Part shown: piece after piece, positions 55,543 through 64,000 of the stretch
How positions within the stretch are numbered: position 1 is the stretch's first letter
Layout of the letters: each line of letters begins with the position of its first letter
Source: Pseudomonas syringae
GTDB taxonomy: Bacteria > Pseudomonadota > Gammaproteobacteria > Pseudomonadales > Pseudomonadaceae
Direction of reading: 5' to 3'
Assembly (NCBI RefSeq): GCF_021605415.1
Contig: NZ_WKEQ01000009.1
Location: forward strand, 62,001-126,000
DNA: 64,000 bases
Notes under the pieces: model-generated
Databases searched by the model: none
Told to the model about the DNA's origin: nothing
The model's input: the letters and a program-made list of their open reading frames with translations, nothing else
Program-made: the position numbers and the translations under genes

Positions 55543-55748
55543 GAGTCTTGCTCCAGGGCCTTGAGGCGCGAAATCATCGATTCGACCTTACGCCGGGCGA
55601 TTTCATTTTTTTCAATGAGGTGAGCGCGTTCCTCGCGCCAGGTCTTTTCCTGAGCTAGTAAGAGTCCGTTTTGACTCTTTAGTTGCTCGACTCGATCAAT
55701 CAGCAATTCGAGTCTGGCCATCAGCGCTTGCAGGTCGGTGTCTTCCAT
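55539..55748 (-). CDS. TIGR02449 family coiled-coil protein (ZapB-like)
   Basis: A 69-residue protein that is coiled coil over nearly its whole length (LMARLELLIDRVEQLKSQNG and onward). The start MEDTDLQALMARLE at 55748 is preferred to an upstream in-frame ATG, which would precede it by 33 poorly conserved residues. Its size, coiled coil and coupling to zapA suggest a ZapB-like division factor; direct evidence is lacking. Confidence 0.88.
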   Translation of the reverse strand: MEDTDLQALMARLELLIDRVEQLKSQNGLLLAQEKTWREERAHLIEKNEIARRKVESMISRLKALEQDS

Positions 55749-55872
55749 TGTGTCCACTGTGTCTGACGGAGGTGATAGCCGGCGGACAGCCTTTAATAGT
55801 CTTGGCCGGTCTGTCGATGTAGGATACAAGGCCTTCATTCTAGACATAGCGCCGTCTGGCGCCTAGCTGCCC

Positions 55873-56430
55873 ATGACCATTCAGAATTCCCCGTACCAAG
55901 CCTTCGCCACTTTGCTGACCTCCAGCGGCCACAACGTCTCGCCTGCCGAATTGCATGGCCAACTGCTCGGACGCAGCTGCGCCGGTGCCGGTTTTGAAGC
56001 CGAGGGCTGGCTGATCGATGCCGCCGAGCTGCTCGAAGGCGAGATCAAGGACAACGTCCGCAACGCCCTGATCGGCTTGCAGGAAATGGTTAAAGGCGAG
56101 CTGACCGGCGACGACGTTACCGTTGTTCTGTTGCTGCCGACCGATGACGCGCCGCTGGCGGATCGCGCCGCCGCGCTGGGCGAGTGGTGCCAGGGCTTCC
56201 TCAGCGGTTTTGGCCTGAACTGCCGTGACAGCAGCATGCTGAGCACCGAAGCCACCGAAGTGTTGCAGGATCTGGCAGCGATCTCCCAGGTGCAAGATGC
56301 CCTGGAAGAGTCCGAAGACGGCGAAAGCGACTACATGGAAGTCATGGAATACCTGCGTGTCGCGCCGCTGCTGCTGTTCACCGAGACCAAGAAAACCGAC
56401 GAAGCGCCGGCCAAACCGTCGCTGCATTGA
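55873..56430 (+). CDS. ygfB: UPF0149 family protein YgfB
   Basis: A 185-residue helical protein. [35 protein letters not shown] is described here as the N-terminal family block (residues 6-40), followed by [20 protein letters not shown]. In P. aeruginosa YgfB lowers expression of ampDh3 and affects beta-lactam resistance. It is divergent from zapA and followed after 25 bases by pepP, the ygfB-pepP-ubiH-visC order conserved in gammaproteobacteria. Confidence 0.95.
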   Translation: MTIQNSPYQAFATLLTSSGHNVSPAELHGQLLGRSCAGAGFEAEGWLIDAAELLEGEIKDNVRNALIGLQEMVKGELTGDDVTVVLLLPTDDAPLADRAAALGEWCQGFLSGFGLNCRDSSMLSTEATEVLQDLAAISQVQDALEESEDGESDYMEVMEYLRVAPLLLFTETKKTDEAPAKPSLH

Positions 56431-56455
56431 TTAAAGAAGGGATCGCCATCTGCCC

Positions 56456-57790
56456 ATGATTCATATCCCGAAAGCGGAATACAGCCGTCGCCGCAAGGCC
56501 TTGATGGCGCAGATGGAACCCAACAGCATCGCCATCCTGCCCGCCGCCGCAGTCGCCATCCGCAACCGTGACGTCGAGCACGTCTACCGTCAGGACAGCG
56601 ATTTCCAGTACCTCAGCGGTTTTCCCGAGCCTCAGGCTGTCATCGTCCTGATGCCCGGGCGCGAACACGGCGAGTACGTGCTCTTCTGCCGCGAACGCAA
56701 TGCCGAACGTGAATTGTGGGACGGCATTCGTGCTGGTCAGGAAGGCGCGATCAGCGAGTACGGTGCCGACGACGCGTTCCCGATCACTGACATTGACGAC
56801 ATCCTGCCGGGCCTGATCGAAGGCCGCGACCGGGTGTATTCGGCGATGGGCAGCAATCCCGAGTTCGACCGGCACCTGATGGACTGGATCAACGTGATCC
56901 GCTCCAAGGCGCATCTGGGCGCCCAGCCGCCGAACGAATTTGTTGCCCTGGATCATCTGCTGCACGACATGCGCCTGTATAAATCGGCCGCAGAAGTGAA
57001 GGTGATGCGCGAAGCCGCGCGGATTTCTGCCCAGGCTCACATCCGTGCGATGCAGGCCAGTCGTGCCGGGCTGCACGAGTTCAGCCTCGAAGCCGAACTC
57101 GATTATGAATTCCGCAAGGGTGGCGCGAAGATGCCGGCGTATGGCTCGATCGTCGCTGCCGGACGCAACAGCTGCATCCTGCATTACCAGCAGAATGACG
57201 CCGTGCTCAAGGATGGCGATCTGGTGTTGATCGATGCCGGTTGCGAAATCGATTGCTACGCCAGCGACATCACTCGCACCTGGCCGGTCAACGGTAAGTT
57301 TTCACCCGAACAGAAGGCGATTTACGAACTGGTGCTGGCCTCGCAAGAAGCCGCTTTCGCCGAAATCGCCCCGAACAAGCACTGGAATCAGGCGCACGAA
57401 GCGACGGTCCGGGTGATTACATCCGGTCTGGTGAAGTTGGGATTGTTGCAAGGTGACGTCGATGCGTTGATCGCAAGCGAAGCCTACAAGGCGTTTTACA
57501 TGCACCGCGCCGGCCATTGGCTGGGCATGGATGTGCATGACGTTGGCGAATACAGAGTCGGTGGCGAATGGCGCGTGCTGGAAGTCGGCATGGCGTTGAC
57601 CGTCGAACCGGGCATTTACATCGCCCCGGACAATCGGAACGTAGCGAAAAAATGGCGCGGCATTGGCGTGCGCATCGAGGACGACGTGGTAGTGACCAAG
57701 ACCGGCTGTGAAATCCTGACCCATGGCGTGCCGAAAACCGTCGCCGAGATCGAAGCCCTGATGGCGCAGGCACGGGCGCACGCGGCATGA
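56456..57790 (+). CDS. pepP: Xaa-Pro aminopeptidase (aminopeptidase P)
   Basis: A 444-residue dimetal metallopeptidase that removes N-terminal residues preceding proline. The N-terminal creatinase-like domain (1-170) is followed by the pita-bread domain with metal ligands in LVLIDAGCEIDCYASDITRT (two Asp), the His in MHRAGHWLGMDVHDVG, and Glu residues in LTVEPGIY and GVRIEDDV. The stop overlaps ubiH by 4 bases (ATGA). Confidence 0.97.
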   Translation: MIHIPKAEYSRRRKALMAQMEPNSIAILPAAAVAIRNRDVEHVYRQDSDFQYLSGFPEPQAVIVLMPGREHGEYVLFCRERNAERELWDGIRAGQEGAISEYGADDAFPITDIDDILPGLIEGRDRVYSAMGSNPEFDRHLMDWINVIRSKAHLGAQPPNEFVALDHLLHDMRLYKSAAEVKVMREAARISAQAHIRAMQASRAGLHEFSLEAELDYEFRKGGAKMPAYGSIVAAGRNSCILHYQQNDAVLKDGDLVLIDAGCEIDCYASDITRTWPVNGKFSPEQKAIYELVLASQEAAFAEIAPNKHWNQAHEATVRVITSGLVKLGLLQGDVDALIASEAYKAFYMHRAGHWLGMDVHDVGEYRVGGEWRVLEVGMALTVEPGIYIAPDNRNVAKKWRGIGVRIEDDVVVTKTGCEILTHGVPKTVAEIEALMAQARAHAA

Positions 57791-58974
57791 GTCGAGTCAA
57801 TCTGGCAATCATCGGTGGCGGTCTGGTTGGCGCCAGTCTGGCGCTCGCGTTACAGGCCGGGGCCAAGGCCCGTGGCTGGAACATCGTGCTGATCGAACCG
57901 TTCGCCCCCGGCGATGGCTGGCAGCCGAGCTACGACGCCCGTTCTTCCGCGCTGTCGTTTGGCGCCCGGCAGATTTATCAGCGCCTCGGCGTGTGGCAGG
58001 AAATTTCCCGCCGCGCCGAGCCGATCAAACAAATCCATGTGTCCGACCGTGGCCGCTTTTCCACCGCGCGTTTGTCAGCGATGGAAGAGGGCGTGCCGGC
58101 GCTCGGTTACGTGGTAGAAAATGCCTGGCTCGGCCAGTGCCTGTGGCAGCACCTCGACAAAGACGTCATCACTTGGCGTTGTCCGGCCGAAGTCACGCGC
58201 ATGGAACCGTTGAGCGACGGCTATCGCCTGACCCTCAACGATGAAACCACTTTTGAATGCGACCTCGCGGTGCTGGCTGATGGCGGCCGTTCCGGCCTGC
58301 GCGAGCAATTGGGCATCAACGTGCGCAAGCGTCCGTACAACCAGAGTGCGCTGATCGCCAACATCACCCCGAGCGAAGCGCACAACGGCATGGCCTTCGA
58401 GCGTTTCACCGACGAAGGCCCGATGGCCTTGCTGCCGTTGCCGGACAACCGCTGCGCACTGGTCTGGACACGACTGGGTATGGACGCGCAACGCCTCGCA
58501 GCATTGAGCGAACGTGATTTCCTTGGCGAACTGCAAGGCGTGTTTGGCTACCGCCTCGGCACCTTGAAACAAGTCGGCGCCCGGCACCTGTATCCGCTGA
58601 CCCTGGTGGAAGCCGAAGAGCAGGTGCGCCCGCATCTGGCCGTGCTCGGCAACGCCGCCCACAGCCTGCACCCGATTGCCGGGCAGGGTTTCAACCTGTC
58701 CCTGCGCGATGCGCAAGCCTTGGCCGATGCGCTGCTGGCAAGCGACAAGCCGCTCGGCGACTTTGCCACGTTGCAGGCTTATCGCGAGCGCCAGCGTCTG
58801 GATCAGAACCTCACCGTCGGTTTCTCCGATCAGGTCACCCGCCTGTTCGGCAGCACACAGCCGCTGGTGTCGATCGGTCGCAACATTGGTTTGCTCGGCC
58901 TCGATCTGCTCCCGCCGGCCAAGCGCTGGTTTGCCCGCCAGGCCATGGGGCTGGGGACGCGGCCGGATGCATGA
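57787..58974 (+). CDS. ubiH: UbiH, 2-octaprenyl-6-methoxyphenol hydroxylase
   Basis: FAD-dependent monooxygenase of aerobic ubiquinone synthesis. 395 residues. FAD-binding GxGxxG is NLAIIGGGLVGASLALALQ; the second FAD motif (LAVLADGGRSGLREQLG) and the GD-like C-terminal motif (LGNAAHSLHPIAGQGFNLSL) are present. Coupled to pepP and followed about 100 bases later by visC. The ubiD gene at 46.9 kb acts earlier in the same pathway. Confidence 0.95.
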   Translation: MSRVNLAIIGGGLVGASLALALQAGAKARGWNIVLIEPFAPGDGWQPSYDARSSALSFGARQIYQRLGVWQEISRRAEPIKQIHVSDRGRFSTARLSAMEEGVPALGYVVENAWLGQCLWQHLDKDVITWRCPAEVTRMEPLSDGYRLTLNDETTFECDLAVLADGGRSGLREQLGINVRKRPYNQSALIANITPSEAHNGMAFERFTDEGPMALLPLPDNRCALVWTRLGMDAQRLAALSERDFLGELQGVFGYRLGTLKQVGARHLYPLTLVEAEEQVRPHLAVLGNAAHSLHPIAGQGFNLSLRDAQALADALLASDKPLGDFATLQAYRERQRLDQNLTVGFSDQVTRLFGSTQPLVSIGRNIGLLGLDLLPPAKRWFARQAMGLGTRPDA

Positions 58975-59074
58975 CGGATCCATAAGCACATTCATTCTCA
59001 TGACAGCGTCTCTGACGCCGGTCGGAAAAACCCTTTACATGCGGCTCAAGCCGCAAGCGAGACAGGCTTAAAGC

Positions 59075-60298
59075 ATGGAAATGCGCGCAGATCTGCTGAT
59101 TGTCGGTGCCGGAATGGTCGGCAGTGCCTTGGCGCTGGCGTTGCAGGGCAGCGGGCTGAATGTCCTGCTGCTCGACGGCAGTCCGCTGAGCGTCAAACCG
59201 TTTGATACTGATGCGCCGTTCGAGCCGCGAGTGAGTGCCTTGTCAGCGGCGAGCCAGCGAATTCTCGAACGTCTCGGCGTGTGGGATGGAATTGCCAGAC
59301 GGCGCAGCAGCCCTTACACCGACATGCATGTCTGGGACGGCAGCGGCACCGGGCAGATTCATTTTTCGGCGAGCAGCGTCCACGCTGAAGTGCTCGGTCA
59401 TATCGTCGAAAACCGCGTGGTGCAAGATGCTTTGCTGGATCGTTTGCACGATTGCGATCTGGGCATGCTCGCCAATGCGCGACTTGAGCAAATGCGTCGT
59501 TCCGGTGACGAGTGGCTGTTGACCCTGGCCGACGGCCGCACGCTGCGTGCACCGCTGGTGATTGCGGCAGACGGCGCCAATTCCGCCGTGCGCCGTCTGA
59601 CCGGCGTCGCCACCCGCGAGTGGGATTATCTGCACCACGCCATCGTCACCAGCGTGCGCAGCAGCAAGCCGCATCAAATGACGGCGTGGCAACGCTTCAC
59701 CGATCACGGGCCGCTGGCGTTTCTGCCGCTGGAACGTGAGGGTCGGCAGGACTGGTGTTCGATTGTCTGGTCGACCACGCCGAGCGAAGCCGAACGGCTG
59801 ATGGCGCTGGATGACGAGGCGTTTTGCCGTGAGCTGGAGCGCGCGTTCGAAGGCTGCCTCGGTGACGTGATCAGCGCTGACCCGCGCCTGTGCGTGCCGC
59901 TGCGTCAGCGTCATGCCAAGCGTTACGTGGCCGAAGGCCTGGCGCTGATCGGCGATGCCGCGCACACCATCCATCCGCTGGCGGGGCAGGGCGTGAACCT
60001 GGGATTCCTCGATGCGGCGGTGCTCGCCGAAGTCTTGTTGCAAGCGGTTGAGCGCGGCGAGCGGTTGGCGGATGTGAAAGTGTTGAGCCGTTACGAGCGT
60101 CGGCGCATGCCGCACAACTTGGCGCTGATGGCGGCGATGGAAGGCTTCGAGCGCTTGTTCCAGGCCGATCCGCTGCCGCTGCGCTGGTTACGCAATACCG
60201 GGTTGAAAATTGTCGAGCAGATGCCAGAGGCCAAGGCATTGTTTGTACGTGAGGCGCTGGGGCTGACCGGCGATCTCCCAATCCTCGCCAAACCCTGA
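59075..60298 (+). CDS. ubiI: VisC/UbiI-type FAD-dependent ubiquinone hydroxylase
   Basis: A 407-residue flavin monooxygenase closely related to UbiH. FAD motif LLIVGAGMVGSALALALQ, GD motif LALIGDAAHTIHPLAGQGVN. In E. coli the equivalent VisC/UbiI hydroxylates C5 of the ubiquinone ring; in Pseudomonas paralogues of this family may differ in position specificity, so the exact carbon is inferred. Starts at ATG 59075; an in-frame ATG two codons later is an alternative. Confidence 0.93.
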   Translation: MEMRADLLIVGAGMVGSALALALQGSGLNVLLLDGSPLSVKPFDTDAPFEPRVSALSAASQRILERLGVWDGIARRRSSPYTDMHVWDGSGTGQIHFSASSVHAEVLGHIVENRVVQDALLDRLHDCDLGMLANARLEQMRRSGDEWLLTLADGRTLRAPLVIAADGANSAVRRLTGVATREWDYLHHAIVTSVRSSKPHQMTAWQRFTDHGPLAFLPLEREGRQDWCSIVWSTTPSEAERLMALDDEAFCRELERAFEGCLGDVISADPRLCVPLRQRHAKRYVAEGLALIGDAAHTIHPLAGQGVNLGFLDAAVLAEVLLQAVERGERLADVKVLSRYERRRMPHNLALMAAMEGFERLFQADPLPLRWLRNTGLKIVEQMPEAKALFVREALGLTGDLPILAKP

Positions 60299-60311
60299 AA
60301 GCCATCCACCC

Positions 60312-60343
60312 CTGTAGGCGCAGGCTGCGGCAGTTCCTACAGG
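60312..60343 (+). repeat. REP-like single element, family A
   Basis: TGTAGGCGCAGGCTGCGGCA followed by GTTCCTACAGGG: a degenerate single hairpin after the ubiI stop. Confidence 0.65.
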
Positions 60344-60370
60344 GTGGTCGCGCAACATCTCGTAACGCCT

Positions 60371-60418
60371 TCGAACAGTGTTCGATTGTGGTGGTAAATG
60401 TGAGTCCTTATCATTTGG
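60371..60418 (+). promoter_or_regulatory. Palindrome and candidate Fur box upstream of iron transporter
   Basis: TCGAACAGTGTTCGA (60371-60385) is a perfect 7-1-7 palindrome. GTGAGTCCTTATCATTTGG (60400-60418) matches the 19-base Fur consensus at 11 positions, with a good right half (TTATCATT). Both lie within 80 bases of the start of a ferric-iron binding protein gene. Confidence 0.4.
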
Positions 60419-60448
60419 CCCACATTTCCCCATCGAGAGACCGCTCCC

Positions 60449-61453
60449 ATGTTGGCACCCAAGCGTCTTCTGACCGCACTGGCCCTGACCCTGATCGGCA
60501 GCACCGCTGCCCAGGCCGCCGACGAGGTGGTGGTTTACTCCTCGCGCATCGACGAATTGATCAAACCGGTATTCGACGCCTACACCGCGAAAACCGGGGT
60601 GAAGATCAAATTCATCACCGACAAGGAGGCGCCACTGATGCAGCGGATCAAGGCCGAAGGCGAAAACGCCACCGCCGACCTGCTGCTGACCGTCGATGCC
60701 GGCAACCTGTGGCAAGCCGAGCAGATGGGCATCCTTCAGCCGTTCACCTCCAGCACCATCGACAGCAACATTCCGTCGCAATATCGCTCATCCACTCACG
60801 CCTGGACGGGTCTGAGCCTGCGTGCGCGCACCATCGCCTATTCGACCGACCGGGTGAAAGCGGGCGAGCTGACCACTTACGAAGCGCTTGCCGACAAGAA
60901 CTGGGAAGGGCGGCTGTGCCTGCGTACGGCGAAGAAGGTCTACAACCAGTCACTGACCGCCACCATGATCGAAGTCCACGGCGCGCCGCAGACCGAGAAA
61001 ATCCTCAAGGGCTGGGTCAACAACCTGTCTACCGACGTCTTCTCCGACGACGTCGCCGTGCTCGAAGCGATTGCCGCCGGCCAGTGCGACGTCGGCATCG
61101 TCAATACCTATTACTACGGTCGCCTGCACAAGCAAAAGCCGGATCTGCCAGTGAAACTGTTCTGGCCGAACCAGGCGGATCGCGGTGTGCACGTCAATTT
61201 GTCGGGCATCGGTTTGACCAAACATGCACCGCATCCGGAGGCGGCCAAGGCGTTGGTGGAGTGGATGACCACCCCGGAAGCACAGAAGATTTTTGCTGAT
61301 GTGAACCAGGAATTCCCGGCCAACCCGGCCGTGAAACCTTCCGATGAAGTGGCGGCGTGGGGGCAGTTCGTGGCCGATACGTTGCCAGTGGAAGTGGCGG
61401 GTAAGCGCCAGGCTGAAGCGATTCGGATGATGGATCGGGCCGGTTGGAACTGA
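60449..61453 (+). CDS. Periplasmic ferric-iron-binding protein (FbpA/AfuA type)
   Basis: A 334-residue ABC substrate-binding protein. Signal peptide [20 protein letters not shown] to about residue 23, then [19 protein letters not shown] and the iron-site tyrosines in [14 protein letters not shown], characteristic of bacterial transferrins of the FbpA family. The adjacent gene encodes the FbpB-type permease. The ATPase gene (FbpC) is not beside them in this window. Confidence 0.95.
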   Translation: MLAPKRLLTALALTLIGSTAAQAADEVVVYSSRIDELIKPVFDAYTAKTGVKIKFITDKEAPLMQRIKAEGENATADLLLTVDAGNLWQAEQMGILQPFTSSTIDSNIPSQYRSSTHAWTGLSLRARTIAYSTDRVKAGELTTYEALADKNWEGRLCLRTAKKVYNQSLTATMIEVHGAPQTEKILKGWVNNLSTDVFSDDVAVLEAIAAGQCDVGIVNTYYYGRLHKQKPDLPVKLFWPNQADRGVHVNLSGIGLTKHAPHPEAAKALVEWMTTPEAQKIFADVNQEFPANPAVKPSDEVAAWGQFVADTLPVEVAGKRQAEAIRMMDRAGWN

Positions 61454-61473
61454 GTTTATTGTTTTAACAACGC

Positions 61474-61541
61474 GAAAGATCGCAGCTTTCGGGAGCTCCT
61501 ACACTTGATCTGTAGGGCTGCCGAAGGCTGCGATCTTTTGC
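61474..61541 (+). repeat. REP-like inverted pair, family A
   Basis: AAAGATCGCAGCTTTCGGGA followed by GCTCCTACA, then TGTAGGGCTGCCGAAGGCTG and CGATCTTTTGC inverted. It sits between the iron-binding protein and permease genes, so it may cause differential expression of the two. Confidence 0.87.
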
Positions 61542-61577
61542 GTTCTCCTCACTCTCCACCCTTTCTCGCACGAGAGC

Positions 61578-63200
61578 TTGTCTTTGGCCCACCCCGCCCA
61601 ACGCCGCTGGTATCCCATCGTCTTCGCCATCGCCGCTCTGGTGCTGCTGCCCCTCAGCGTCCTGCTGCTGTCGTGGCAAACCATTGATGCGCAAATCTGG
61701 TCGCACCTGTGGGAAACCCAGATGCCGCGCCTGCTGGGCAACACCCTGACACTGGTGATCGGCGTCGGTGCCGGCGTGACGTTACTGGGCGTGAGTCTGG
61801 CCTGGCTCACCAGCCTCTGCGAATTTCCCGGCCGGCGCTGGCTCGATTGGGCGCTGATGCTGCCGTTTGCGATCCCGGCTTACGTGCTGGCCTTCGTCTT
61901 CGTTGGCTTGCTGGATTTCGCCGGCCCGGTGCAAACCCTGCTGCGCGAAGTGTTCGGCAGCGGCTTGCGCCTGCCCCGGGTGCGCTCGACTGGCGGGGTG
62001 ATTGTGGTGCTGGTGCTGGTTTTTTATCCCTACGTCTATCTGTTGGCGCGCACCGCGTTTCTCGCCCAAGGCAAAGGTTTGATGGAAGCGGCGCGGGTGT
62101 TGGGGCAATCGCCGTGGCAGGCATTCTGGCGTGTGGCGTTGCCGATGGCGCGACCGGCCATCGGTGCAGGCGTGGCGTTGGCACTGATGGAAACCCTGGC
62201 GGATTTCGGTGCTGTGTCGGTGTTCAACTTCGACACGTTCACCACCGCCATCTACAAAACCTGGTACGGCTTCTTCAGCCTGTCCAGCGCCGCGCAACTG
62301 GCCAGCCTGTTGCTGCTGGTGGTGATGCTCGTTCTCTACGGCGAGCGCCGTGCCCGTGGCGCAAATCGGGCGAGTAACGAACGCCCGCGCGTGAAAGCGC
62401 TGTATCACCTGCGTGGAATCAAGGCATTTGCGGCGACGGGCTGGTGCGCCTTGGTGTTCGCCTGTGCGTTCGTCATTCCCGTGCTGCAATTGGTGGTGTG
62501 GTTCTGGCAGCGCGGGCGCTTCGATCTGGATGAACGCTACACCGGACTGATTGTTCACACGCTTTATCTGGGCGCGATGGCCGCATTGATCACTGTGAGT
62601 GTCGCGCTGCTGCTCGCGTTTGCTGGTCGACTGGCGCCGACCCGGGCCATCCGCTCCGGGGTCAGTCTGGCCAATCTCGGCTATGCCTTGCCCGGATCGG
62701 TGCTGGCGGTGTCGATCATGCTGGCGTTCAGTTATCTGGATCGAGAACTGGTGATCCCGTTGTCGGGCTGGCTGGGTGGAACCGGCAAGCCGTTGCTGTT
62801 GGGCAGCCTGTCGGCCTTGTTACTGGCGTATCTGGTGCGGTTTATTGCGGTGGCGTATGGGCCGCTCGAAAGTAGCCTGGCGCGTATACGGCCATCTTTG
62901 CCCGAAGCGGCACGCAGTCTGGGTGTCAGTGGGCCGCGACTGTTTTTCAAAGTGTATCTGCCGCTGTTGCTGCCGGGCACCTTGAGCGCGGCCTTGCTGG
63001 TGTTCGTCGATGTGCTCAAGGAAATGCCCGCCACCCTGCTGATGCGCCCGTTCGGCTGGGACACGCTGGCCGTGCGCATCTTTGAAATGACCAGCGAAGG
63101 CGAATGGGCGCGGGCGTCGCTGCCGGCCCTGACCCTGGTGCTGGTCGGATTGTTGCCGGTCGTCGGCCTGATCCGTCGCTCGGCGCATCGAAACACTTAG
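61578..63200 (+). CDS. Ferric-iron ABC transporter permease (FbpB type)
   Basis: A 540-residue inner-membrane permease with about 12 membrane segments, made of two fused permease domains. Each has an EAA loop: EAARVLGQSPWQAFWRVALP and EAARSLGVSGPRLFFKVYLP. The start is taken as TTG 61578 with GAGAG just upstream; a second TTG at 61584 is possible. No ATG is near the domain start. It transports ferric iron delivered by the binding protein encoded upstream. Confidence 0.93.
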   Translation: MSLAHPAQRRWYPIVFAIAALVLLPLSVLLLSWQTIDAQIWSHLWETQMPRLLGNTLTLVIGVGAGVTLLGVSLAWLTSLCEFPGRRWLDWALMLPFAIPAYVLAFVFVGLLDFAGPVQTLLREVFGSGLRLPRVRSTGGVIVVLVLVFYPYVYLLARTAFLAQGKGLMEAARVLGQSPWQAFWRVALPMARPAIGAGVALALMETLADFGAVSVFNFDTFTTAIYKTWYGFFSLSSAAQLASLLLLVVMLVLYGERRARGANRASNERPRVKALYHLRGIKAFAATGWCALVFACAFVIPVLQLVVWFWQRGRFDLDERYTGLIVHTLYLGAMAALITVSVALLLAFAGRLAPTRAIRSGVSLANLGYALPGSVLAVSIMLAFSYLDRELVIPLSGWLGGTGKPLLLGSLSALLLAYLVRFIAVAYGPLESSLARIRPSLPEAARSLGVSGPRLFFKVYLPLLLPGTLSAALLVFVDVLKEMPATLLMRPFGWDTLAVRIFEMTSEGEWARASLPALTLVLVGLLPVVGLIRRSAHRNT

Positions 63201-63355
63201 TCGTCAGTCCTGAATCATGCGGCTACAATGCGCGGCATTCGGTGCGGTTCGTCTGACAGACTTTTTCGCTGAGATCGACTGCAAGCCTTGTTTTGCCGGG
63301 TTTTCGTCGTTGCAGCGGCTGTCCGCACCTTCGCCACGCCCGGAAGGAGAAACCC

Positions 63356-64000
63356 ATGGGACAGCGTACGCCTCTGTATGACCTTCATCTCGCTCTCGGC
63401 GCGAAGATGGTCGATTTTGGCGGTTGGGACATGCCTTTGCACTACGGCTCGCAGGTCGAGGAACACCATCAGGTGCGCCGCGATTGCGGGGTGTTCGATG
63501 TTTCCCACATGACCGTGATCGATGTCACCGGCGCCCAGGCCAAGGCCTGGCTTCAGCAATTGCTGGCCAATGACGTCGAACGCTTGGCCGAGCCCGGCCG
63601 CGCGCTCTATAGCACCATGCTCAACGAGCGCGGCGGCATCGTCGACGACATGATCGTCTATCGCCTCGATGACGCTTATCGTCTGGTGGTCAATGCGTCC
63701 ACCCGCGATCAGGATCTGGCCTGGATGCAGGCGCATCTCGAGGGCTACGACGTTCAATTGCACGAGCGCGCCGAACTGGCAATGCTCGCGATTCAAGGCC
63801 CGCAAGCCCGAAACAGGATCGCCGAACTGGTGACCCAGTCCCGCGCCAGCCTGATCCAGCAGCTCAAGCCATTCGAAGGCCGCGCCGACGGCGACTGGTT
63901 TATCGCGCGCACCGGCTATACCGGTGAAGACGGCCTCGAAATCGTCCTGCCGGCCGATCAGGCGCCGGGTTTTTTCAACGACCTCGTTGGCGCGGGAATA
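63356..64000 (+). CDS. gcvT: Aminomethyltransferase, glycine cleavage T protein (5' part only)
   Basis: The first 215 residues of GcvT; the gene runs off the window. It transfers the methylene group of the aminomethyl-H protein to tetrahydrofolate, releasing ammonia. GQRTPLYDLHLALGAKMVDF, GVFDVSHMTVIDV and NASTRDQDLAWMQ match the family, with the folate-site ARTGYTGEDGLEIV near the break. A strong RBS (GGAAGGAGA) precedes the ATG. I find no glycine riboswitch in the upstream gap. Confidence 0.96.
   Translation, partial: MGQRTPLYDLHLALGAKMVDFGGWDMPLHYGSQVEEHHQVRRDCGVFDVSHMTVIDVTGAQAKAWLQQLLANDVERLAEPGRALYSTMLNERGGIVDDMIVYRLDDAYRLVVNASTRDQDLAWMQAHLEGYDVQLHERAELAMLAIQGPQARNRIAELVTQSRASLIQQLKPFEGRADGDWFIARTGYTGEDGLEIVLPADQAPGFFNDLVGAGI

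Noticed and set aside
59000..59071. A 23-codon frame ending 3 bases before the ubiI start
   Set aside because: No clear ribosome-binding site; could be a leader peptide but nothing beyond position supports it.
60371..60385. LexA-like site (CGAAC…GTTCG)
   Set aside because: The Gram-positive-type SOS box needs a 4-base spacer and this has 3; Pseudomonas LexA uses a different CTGT-8-ACAG motif.
63201..63355. Possible glycine riboswitch ahead of gcvT
   Set aside because: The conserved aptamer core was not seen on reading the gap; Pseudomonas gcv operons can use other control.

Overview
The window is a stretch of core chromosome from a fluorescent-group Pseudomonas. Gene content and order (xerC-DUF484-dapF-lysA-lptM / cyaY / rnk / cyaA / argH / algR-hemCD-hemX-hemY / dsbB / algQ / algP / hemB-ppk-ppx / trxA-rho-ubiD / glpT / zapA-6S RNA-ygfA / pepP-ubiH-visC / iron ABC transporter / gcvT) follow the arrangement I recall near PA5281-PA5215 of P. 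aeruginosa PAO1. REP-like palindromes of the kinds common in P. fluorescens genomes lie in many intergenic gaps. I see no tRNA, rRNA, CRISPR array, insertion sequence or prophage. Base composition looks uniformly G+C-rich except for a short A+T-rich patch near 49.4 kb.

Layout: 0-4.6 kb is a leftward operon for lysine/diaminopimelate synthesis and chromosome dimer resolution, led by the LptM lipoprotein. 4.7-12 kb holds frataxin, Rnk, class I adenylate cyclase, a glutathione S-transferase and argininosuccinate lyase. 12.5-17.5 kb is algR followed by a haem biosynthesis operon. 17.7-21 kb has dsbB, algQ/rsd, an FKBP isomerase and the histone-like algP. 21.5-24.8 kb has an ABC-F protein, a small MscS-like protein and a LysE exporter. 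24.9-28.1 kb is a four-gene leftward cassette of exported proteins (COG3014, YcfL-like, LpoB-like and a second LpoB/CsgG-like protein). 28.5-33.6 kb has a cytochrome c-FTR1 iron permease, a UPF0178 protein, ElbB, a sterol-desaturase-type hydroxylase and a DedA protein. 33.8-38.7 kb has hemB-ppk facing ppx. 38.9-42.7 kb is an amino-acid-type ABC transporter divergent from a FadR-type regulator, apparently inserted between ppx and trxA. 42.8-49.3 kb has trxA, rho, an acyltransferase, ubiD and a ferredoxin-type flavin reductase. 49.5-54.9 kb has chaC, glpT, a quinone reductase, a FliL-like protein, an EVE protein, a 51-residue membrane protein and ygfA. 55-60.3 kb has 6S RNA, zapA, a ZapB-like protein, ygfB, pepP, ubiH and visC. 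The window ends with a ferric-iron ABC transporter and the 5' part of gcvT.

I found no unmistakably new multi-gene system. The best unexplained signals are regulatory: a full sigma-54 promoter layout (inverted-repeat upstream site, IHF-like site, -24/-12 core) ahead of chaC; tandem 11-bp-spaced Pho half-sites with a correctly placed -10 ahead of hemB-ppk; a near-perfect GlpR operator ahead of glpT; a palindrome between the FadR-type regulator and its ABC transporter; and a terminator just ahead of rnk. AlgR has no AlgZ/FimS kinase gene beside it, and the COG3014/YcfL/LpoB/CsgG-like cassette has no settled function.
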